Origin: Littorina saxatilis
Lineage: Eukaryota > Mollusca > Gastropoda > Littorinimorpha > Littorinidae
Length of the DNA: 64,000 nt
Direction of reading: 5' to 3'
NCBI RefSeq assembly: GCF_037325665.1
Contig: NC_090252.1
Location: 52,609,512-52,673,511, forward strand
The notes beneath the pieces were generated by a model that saw only the letters and a list, made by a program, of their open reading frames with translations, was not told where the DNA came from and made no database searches. Positions 57,655-64,000 of the stretch are shown here, piece after piece (the first letter of the stretch is position 1; the number at the start of each line of letters is the position of its first letter). A program made the translations under genes and the position numbers.

Positions 57655-57789
57655 CTTCGTTGCACAATAGAGGCAGCCATCCGTCCAGACAGGCCAGACA
57701 ATGTCCAGTGCCAGCGTTGCAGGTCTGGTCATCGGCACATTGCCCGCATGATTCCTGGCAGCGTGCACCGTAAGTGTTGTTCTCACAGG
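57655..57789 (-). CDS. EGF-like exon D of the receptor gene
   Basis: 135 nt, phase 1 at both ends (acceptor GTCTGTCAG, donor GAAG|GTACAC). ACENNTYGARCQESCGQCAD, then CNAGTGHCLACLDG. More diverged than A-C (several residue changes), so it is the older member of the array and the first EGF after the ectodomain exon. Flanking intron is homologous to units A-C for only ~240 bp downstream in sense (57416-57654). Confidence 0.7.
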
Positions 57790-58666
57790 CTGACAGACAT
57801 TCAAAGACGTACATCCTTAAGAATCACCAAATTCTGGCCAGGCTTCTACACGGGTAGAGACCATCTCTCCACTTGGTCGCATAACAAAATCAACACCCTG
57901 ACTGCTTGCTTTTGTAATTGTGGGTTAGATTTGTTTGGATACAATTATTCTGAAAAAGGCACCAATGCCTTTTACGAAATTCATTCGTGGAAAAAAATAT
58001 CAGTGTGCACAGAATGCACCCAGGCTGTTCATTGTTGGTATGTGATCAAGTGGGGGCTTGGTCTTAGAGTAGTATAGTAAGGGGGATCTTAGACCGTGTA
58101 AACGCCTGATCAGATCTGACAGCAGCAGGCAAACTCTTTTCCCGAGGCAGAGTGCGATATGGGCCTTTTAAATGTGATTAGTTTTCAAAGAGTAGGCCGA
58201 AGACAAAACACATGGAGGACGAATGTGTACGCCCGGTGTATAATGCCTAATGCCCGCGCTGCAGACAATATGAGGCAAGAAAAGGCAGATCGAAGGTAAA
58301 TGCTCGCACAAAATGTACTAGAATGCTGTTTTGTATATATACGCGCAATTGTACGATGGCAACTGCAGAAACCATTTCTATATCAAATACGTTAACTTTT
58401 TCCATAGCCGTGTTTTACGTGAAGTTTACACTAACGTTTGTTCCTACTTCCTTATATTTTCTCTGACCAACACAAGTTTGGGAAAATCCCTCGCCCCACA
58501 ATCCTGTTGTTCCCTCATGCTCACAACAGATAACAAATGCCGTGACTCCGTAACTTAAAAAAAAAAATTAAAGCTTATTTCTGCCCAACCAAGGCCCCCT
58601 CCTCCTCTTCCACCCTCATTCAATTCCGCCCCCAAACTACGCACACCCGTACAAAACACGCCTTAC
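57790..58666 (-). other. Intron between ectodomain exon and EGF exon D
   Basis: No repeat or ORF that I can support; a plus-strand ORF at 57649-58077 is antisense to exon D plus intron. Confidence 0.5.
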
Positions 58667-59083
58667 CATGTGGTCTCACATTGCATTTCGAAGCTGCATG
58701 GAATGTTATCGCTTTGCTGGAATCAGTCCTTGGACAGAGGGTGTCGGCGCTCCAGTTGCCGAATGAGGACGAATTCATGACGAAGTTGAACTCTACGGTG
58801 AAATGCTCGTCTGTCTTGTAGACACAGCCGCATCCAATGGTCCCTGGGGTGAAGTTTCCTTGGCAGGCTCCTGGCGACGTGATGTTGACGACGTTGCACA
58901 TGATCGATTGTCTCCCCGTATCGTTCCACCTGATCACCTCAAACCACGCCTCCCGTCTGTCAGGATCGTTTTTACAAATGGACGGCCATATTAAGCGATC
59001 AATGGTCAACGTGAGCTTGACATTCTGGCCTATTTCCCACACATTTGGACATGTTAGATCTCCTCCGTGTTTCATCCCTGTAT
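58667..59083 (-). CDS. Receptor ectodomain exon, Cys-rich, unknown fold
   Basis: 417 nt (139 codons), acceptor TGTCTCTCAG and donor ATG|GTAAGG, phase 1 at both ends, in frame with the EGF exons. Encodes MKHGGDLTCPNVWEIGQNVK, WFEVIRWNDTGRQ, GCGCVYKTDEHFTVEF and ends KCNVRPH. Eight Cys and four N-glycosylation sites (NDT, NIT, NSS, NWS) show an extracellular domain; the alternating hydrophobic pattern suggests beta-strands, perhaps Ig- or lectin-like, but I do not recognise the family. Upstream exons, including a signal peptide, should lie beyond 59.1 kb and were not found. Confidence 0.7.
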
Positions 59084-59093
59084 CTGAGAGACA

Positions 59094-59860
59094 ACAAGTC
59101 GCGTAAGGCGAAAATACAACATTTAGTCAAGTAGCTGTCGAACTCACAGAATGAAACTGAACGCAATGCAACGCAGCAAGACCGTATACTCGTAGCATCG
59201 TCAGTCCACCGCTCACGGCAAAGGCAGTGAAATTGACAAGAAGAGCGGGGTAGTAGTTGCGCTGGGAAGGATAGCACGCTTTTCTGTACCTCTCTTCGTT
59301 TTAACTTTCTGAGCGTGTTTTTAATCCAAACATATCATATCTATATGTTTTTGGAATCAGGAACCGACAAGGGATAAGATGAAAGTGTTTTTAAATTGAT
59401 TTGAAAAATTTAATTTTGATAATAATTTTTATATATTTAATTTTCAGAGCTTGTTGTTAATCCAAATATAACATATTTATATGTTATTGGAATCAGCAAA
59501 TGATGAAAAATAAGATAAACGTAAATTTGGATCGTTTTATAAAAAAAAAAATTGTTTTTACGATTTTCAGATTTTTAATGACCAAAGTCATTAATTAATT
59601 TTTAAGCCACCACGCTGAAATGCAATACTGACGTCCGGGCTTCGTCGAACATTACTTGACCAAAATTTCAACCAATTTGGTTGAAAAATGAGGGCGTGAC
59701 AGTGCCGCCTCAACTTTCACGAAAAGCCGGATATGACGTCATCAAAGACATTTATCAAAAAAATGAAAAAGATATCTGAGGATATCATACCCAGGAACTC
59801 TCATGTCAAATTTCATAAAGATCGGTCCAGTAGTTTGGTCTGAATCGCTCTACACGCACG

Positions 59861-59891
<31 letters not shown>

Positions 59892-59959
59892 CACGACCCT
59901 CGTCTCGATTCCCCCCTCGATGTTGAAACATTTAGTCATAACTTGACTAAATGTAAAAA
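59094..59959 (+). repeat. Snail 0.9 kb repeat, full copy (copy 7)
   Basis: More like the subfamily of copies 3 and 5 in the middle part (AACTTTCTGAGCGTGTTTTT). It starts only ten bases from the acceptor of the ectodomain exon, so the repeat's edge forms the intron end. Confidence 0.9.
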
Positions 59960-60418
59960 GAGAACTGAACTTAGATGAACTTTATCTAGTTTAGTATGAA
60001 GATTTGAGACTGGGCCATTACTTACAACCTTTCCTTCAAACGAGTAAACGCATTTAAAGTTGCAGTTCTGGCTTCTTTGAATCATGCTTTAGAGAATGTT
60101 GACTTCCTTATTTTTCATCCAAACTCGATCCGAATGCGTCTTGTAACAATTCTTTTTAGAAATGAAATCCTTAAAATATCTAGCAGAAACAAACTCAACC
60201 CACGCCGACTAACCTCATACTCAACACTCTCCAAATTTTGAGAGAAAAAAAGAGTGAGAAAACGACAACACAAAACCAATAATAATTTCTCTGTTGACCT
60301 TCTTGCAGCCAACCTGACTCCATTATACTGTGCTGGCATAAACTTAATATCCCAAGACCTCCCTTCTTTGTCTCTTGCTAAACTCTAGTGGTACAGAAAG
60401 GGGGACATGTTAAACGTA
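59960..60418. other. No recognised gene
   Basis: Plus-strand stretch around 60080-60240 (NHALENVDFLIFHPNSIRMR) looks faintly coding but has no motif I know. Ends in a GATA microsatellite (60419-60450). Confidence 0.35.
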
Positions 60419-60690
60419 TAGATAGAGAGATAGATAATAGATAGATAATTTATTGCCAAGTGTACAATACATGAATAAACATAAAAAATACACGAGGAAA
60501 GCAGCTTGCTGTGTGATAAAAACAGAAATAAATAGCATTCATACATCTCTGGCGCATAGCATCATACATACATGGGTAAGACAATTTGGTATCACAGTAA
60601 CTAATACATACACTATACATACATGGAGAGAACTATGAAACTCTAAGAGCTATCGGAACCACAATAAAAGTACGCAGAATAAGATAGGAT

Positions 60691-60709
60691 CCCCCCCCCC
60701 CCCCCCCCC
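60691..60709. repeat. Poly(C) run, 19 bases
   Basis: C19 in the 3' untranslated part of the Rex1-like LINE. Confidence 0.9.
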
Positions 60710-61018
60710 ACTATCAACTACTGTAAGAACTGAACATGTTCCATACTGATAAAATGTACCTCTAAAACAGCACATAAAAATAAACTCTTCCAACACATCA
60801 CAGTGGTTAAAGAACGACTAAAACTACTAAAACATACTAGATGTGTATTCCGGTAATATAACCAGCTGCTAAACCATAGTCTGACTTCATCGCGTCACAG
60901 TGGTGTCACCATACTAAAACCCACTCTATATATCACAGTATGTAATGTCAGCTACTAAAAGCATACTCCTAGAGCATCCTAAAACGTGTCACAATCTGTA
61001 GAGTTCATTTACCGGTTA

Positions 61019-63328
61019 TTAAAAGCCAGGACAGCCTGGGGATAGAAACTGTTTCTGAGTCTTGCCGTACGGCATCTGAGGGTTCTGAGCCTGCGCCCCG
61101 ACAGCAGAGGCTGGAAGAGATGACCAGCCGGCCGGGTGTGTGGGATCCTGCATGATGGACCTACATTTCCTCATCATGCGCAGGATGTGAAGGGAGTCTA
61201 TAGAGGGGAGATCTCTGCCAATGATCCTGCTGGCAGCCCTAACGACCTTCTCCAGTTTTTCTTCCTCAAACTGGCAGGAGCTGCTGTACCAAACCGTGAT
61301 AGAAAAGGTAAGGAGACTCTCTACAGCAGCCCTGTAGAACTGGGACATGATGGAGGAGGACACTTTGAACTTCCTCAGCTGTCTCAGGAAGTAGAGACGC
61401 TGATGGGCCTTCTTTACTGAAAGGTCAGTATGAACAGCCCAGCTAAGGTCATTGGAGATGGTCACCCCTAGAAATTTGAAGGAATCAACCTGCTCTACGT
61501 TCTCACCGCTGATGGTGAGTGGTAAGAGGGGAGTCTTTTTCTTCCTACGGTCAAAGACCATCTCCTTGGTTTTGGTGACGTTAAGGTCAAGGTCATTAGC
61601 CACACACCAGCCCGACACTCTCGCAACCTCCGCTCGGTACCCCGACTCATCACCGACACTGATCAGGCCTTCCAGAGTAGTGTCATCGGAGAACTTCAGG
61701 ATGACTACTGAGGGGTCATGGCTCAAGTTGTCGTTGGTGAAGAGGGAGAACAACAGTGGGGAGAGAACACACCCCTGTGGGGCACCAATGTTCAAGGTGA
61801 TTGAGCTAGAAGTACTGCTGCCTACTCTTACAACCTGAGGCCTATCCAACAAAAAATCTAGAACCCACTTACAAAGGGATTCCTCGACGCACATGCCAGT
61901 GAGCTTGGAGAACAGTTTATGTGGAACAATGGTGTTAAAGGCAGAGCTATAGTCAATGAAAAGAACTCTAGCATAGCTACCAGACTTCTCCAGGTGCTCA
62001 ACAATATGATGTAGACCTAAGGCTACTGCATCGTCCACAGAACGGTTGGCCCGATATGCAAACTGGTGAGGGTCAAGACTAGCATCAGTGGCTACCTTCA
62101 AGCGCTGGAGCACTAAACGCTCCAAACACTTCATCACGACTGAAGTCAATGCCACAGGGCGGTAGTCGTTGAGACCAGAAACGTTAGCCTTCTTCGGTAC
62201 CGGCACCACAATGGAGCGCTTGAAGCATTTAGGAACATGGCACTGTTCTAGCGACTTGTTGAAAATGTCCGTGAAGACTGGAGCAAGTTGGTCTGCACAC
62301 GTCTTCAGAGTCTGAGGAGTGATCCCATCTGGGCCTGCAGCCTTCCTGGGGTTCTGAGCCAAAAACAGTTTACGAACCTCGCTCACTTGGATAGGAAGTG
62401 GGCCCAGAGGGAGGGACGTTAGTGAAGGTGGAGACGTACAGCCATCTGAGGGTGAAGGGGGGCCGTAGACGTCAGTCATCGCAGGGGGTGAAGGTGGTAG
62501 ACCCCAGCCAGCCGGTGATGGGGAGCGGCCGTCAGCGACGTCTGTCGACGCAGAAGGTGGTAGACCCCAGCCCGCCAGTGAAGGAGGGCGGCAGCCTGCG
62601 ACGTCTGTCATCGTAGAGGAAGGCCAGCTGCCCCCCGCCAACGAGCGAGGAAGACAGCCAGCGACGTCTGTCATCGCAGGGGGTGGAGGTGGAAGACCCC
62701 AGCCAGCCGGTGATGGAGAGCGGCCGTCAGCGACGTCTGTCATCGTAGATGAAGGGGTCGGAGGCGAGCAGCCAGGGACGTCAGCAGTCTGGCCTCCAGA
62801 GGATGGGCCATGGTGTCGCCTATCAAACCGCGCATAGAACTCGTTCAGTTTGTTTGGTAGGTCAGGGTCATCACTCACAGAACTAGCCTTCGACTTGTAC
62901 TGAGTTATAGTTTGCAAGCCTTGCCACACAGAACGCGCATCATTTGATGCAAATTTCTCTTCTAATTTGTCTTTGAATACAGACTTGGCAGTTTTTATTG
63001 CCTTACGAAGGTCATATTTAGCCTTGCGTAGCATGTCTGCATCTCCGCTCCTGAATGCAGATTCTTTGGCTATGATACTGTCTCTAACCTCCCGTGTGAA
63101 CCACGGCTTATCGTTCTGACTGATGGTGACTGACTTTGAGGGAACCACACTGTCAACACAGAAGTTCACATAGTCCGTTACTGTTTCAGTGAGCTCATCC
63201 AGGTCGGTGCAAGCGGACCCAAAAATAGACCAATCAGTGCACTCCAGACAGCCACGTAAGCTGGGCGATATGGAGATTTGGAGAGGACCCTCAACGTTGA
63301 CAGTGTTAGAGTTATAATTGCGTATCAA
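61019..63328 (-). CDS. Rex1/Babar-like reverse transcriptase with repeat insert
   Basis: 769 open codons, the first ~20 perhaps from flanking DNA. Order: linker before RT (NDKPWFTREVRDSIIAKESA), a Pro/Ser-rich tandem repeat (about residues 185-300), RT fingers (NPRKAAGPDGITPQTLKTCA), GLNDYRPVALTSVVMKCLER, FIDYSSAFNTIVPHKLFSKL, GAPQGCVLSPLLFSLFTND, active site LKFSDDTTLEGL, thumb, and a C-terminus ending LSPGCPGF. FSDD in place of FADD is common in Rex1-type RTs. No stop in 2.3 kb implies a young copy; without endonuclease it is dead. Confidence 0.85.
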   Translation of the reverse strand: MIRNYNSNTVNVEGPLQISISPSLRGCLECTDWSIFGSACTDLDELTETVTDYVNFCVDSVVPSKSVTISQNDKPWFTREVRDSIIAKESAFRSGDADMLRKAKYDLRKAIKTAKSVFKDKLEEKFASNDARSVWQGLQTITQYKSKASSVSDDPDLPNKLNEFYARFDRRHHGPSSGGQTADVPGCSPPTPSSTMTDVADGRSPSPAGWGLPPPPPAMTDVAGCLPRSLAGGSWPSSTMTDVAGCRPPSLAGWGLPPSASTDVADGRSPSPAGWGLPPSPPAMTDVYGPPSPSDGCTSPPSLTSLPLGPLPIQVSEVRKLFLAQNPRKAAGPDGITPQTLKTCADQLAPVFTDIFNKSLEQCHVPKCFKRSIVVPVPKKANVSGLNDYRPVALTSVVMKCLERLVLQRLKVATDASLDPHQFAYRANRSVDDAVALGLHHIVEHLEKSGSYARVLFIDYSSAFNTIVPHKLFSKLTGMCVEESLCKWVLDFLLDRPQVVRVGSSTSSSITLNIGAPQGCVLSPLLFSLFTNDNLSHDPSVVILKFSDDTTLEGLISVGDESGYRAEVARVSGWCVANDLDLNVTKTKEMVFDRRKKKTPLLPLTISGENVEQVDSFKFLGVTISNDLSWAVHTDLSVKKAHQRLYFLRQLRKFKVSSSIMSQFYRAAVESLLTFSITVWYSSSCQFEEEKLEKVVRAASRIIGRDLPSIDSLHILRMMRKCRSIMQDPTHPAGWSSLPASAVGAQAQNPQMPYGKTQKQFLSPGCPGF
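62430..62780 (-). repeat. In-frame coding repeat in the Rex1-like RT ORF
   Basis: About five to six units of 54-69 nt encoding MTDVADGRSPSPAGWGLPP-like peptides (also MTDVAGCRPPSLAGWGLPPS). All unit lengths are multiples of three, so the RT frame is kept. It lies between the linker and RT fingers. Confidence 0.85.
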
Positions 63329-64000
63329 GCCGATACCCCTAGCAGTTGTGTTGATTATAACCTACTGTTGTCGATTGAAGCTGCACACCATCTACAATCT
63401 AACAGCGTGAGCTGCATGCCAGCCAGAGTAGGAGCATGTTCAATATTAGCTGCAGGTTAGCTATCTGATCGCATAAGTGCATTATACCAATATCAAGAGT
63501 AGACTGTCTGTTGATAATAGGTTAGGAAGATAACTTCGTATCAATGTATTCCCGAAGGTAAAGAGCATGCCAGACCCTTGACTGAGGCTTAATGCCAGGG
63601 GCAGGCATATTGACTATAGCCTACCGTTGTCCAAGTATGCTGTAAACGATCTACTCGAACGGATAATTCTGATAGGCAAGAGCCATGTTTGTTTGATAGG
63701 GGCCCGTATGCATGAACTGAAAGTCAGAAACACTGGAAGTAGAGGCCTCTTTTGGAAGTGGGAACTCCCGAAGTTAACTTTCCAACTGTTCACTATGCAT
63801 GAACGACGTAGTGGTGACTTCGAGAGTATTCGGTCAAGGTCGCGAAAATGGGGGGAATCCCAACTAGTACGCATGCGTTTGTTAACGGTAAGCTTGGCGA
63901 CCAGAAGAAACAAATCTCGTCGCGAGTTCAAAAAGGCGAACGTTGAGTGCGCTGTAGTACTAACAGCGTTATTGCTGGTTTTCTTTTTAGTGGTTAAACA
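63329..64000. other. Repeat-like sequence, no gene recognised
   Basis: Two diverged blocks, 63351-63395 and 63611-63655 (GATTATAACCTACTGTTGTC / GACTATAGCCTACCGTTGTC), lie 260 bp apart. GTATGCATGAACTGAA (63706) and CTATGCATGAACGAC (63793) suggest another decayed repeat. The 105-codon minus ORF at 63614-63931 has no motif. Confidence 0.4.

Larger units (their letters stand above)
60419..63328 (-). mobile_element. Rex1/Babar-like LINE, 5'-truncated
   Basis: Minus-strand LINE with ORF 61019 to about 63300, ~570 bp 3' untranslated region and a (TATC)n-like tail at 60419-60450. The endonuclease is absent. The 5' edge is near 63250-63328 but no target repeat was identified. Confidence 0.8.

Noticed and set aside
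57649-58077. 142-codon plus-strand ORF
   Set aside because: Antisense to EGF exon D and its intron; the Cys-rich exon creates an open frame on the other strand.
63614-63931. 105-codon minus-strand ORF
   Set aside because: Lies in repeat-like sequence; no motif, no splice or poly(A) context.

Overview
This window looks like nuclear DNA of a marine caenogastropod snail, probably Littorina or a close relative. That is inferred from spliceosomal exons, AT-rich introns, long GA/CA/CT microsatellites, many LINEs and DNA transposons, and seven copies of a ~0.9 kb repeat (ACAAGTCGCGTAAGG...CTTGACTAAATGT) that I associate from memory with periwinkle genomes. I see no bacterial operons, CRISPR or rRNA; the only tRNA-like sequence is the head of a SINE.

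Host content is one large minus-strand gene for a membrane receptor of EGF type. It reads from about 59.1 kb down to 34.4 kb: a 139-codon Cys-rich ectodomain exon (58667-59083), then 135-nt EGF exons (57655-57789, 53635-53769, 48182-48316, 37401-37535, and a degraded one near 36.0 kb), then a last exon with transmembrane segment, acidic stretch, dense Cys cluster and long tail (34413-35482). All visible intron phases are 1, so EGF exons can be added without breaking frame. Three EGF exons lie in head-to-tail genomic duplications with a ~3.9 kb ancestral unit (starts 36359, 47171 and 51080). A broken copy of the last exon lies at 10.46-12.43 kb.

Most other sequence is mobile. From left to right: a young, apparently whole Ty3-type LTR retrotransposon (823-9829); a TTA-flanked DNA element inside the broken receptor exon; a LINE split by a piggyBac and a Tc1 element (14.6-19.9 kb); a nearly full LINE of the same family (20.4-25.1 kb); a CR1/L2-type LINE split by a Tx1/L1-type LINE with three A-tracts and by a tRNA-derived SINE (26.9-31.4 kb); a fold-back element; and two large minisatellites of 52 and 55 bp next to the receptor 3' end. 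Inside the first duplicated unit there are a LINE, a 2.1 kb TTAA element, a solo LTR and two hAT-like elements. A second Tc1 copy, a short TIR element and a hAT-like element lie in the third unit. Degraded LINEs and a Rex1/Babar-like LINE with an in-frame coding repeat finish the window.

The duplicated units carry each other's empty sites. That gives exact insertion points and target duplications for most insertions and a relative order: unit duplication first, then the insertions. Coordinates of element ends were read by eye and are firm where a target duplication is quoted, approximate elsewhere.
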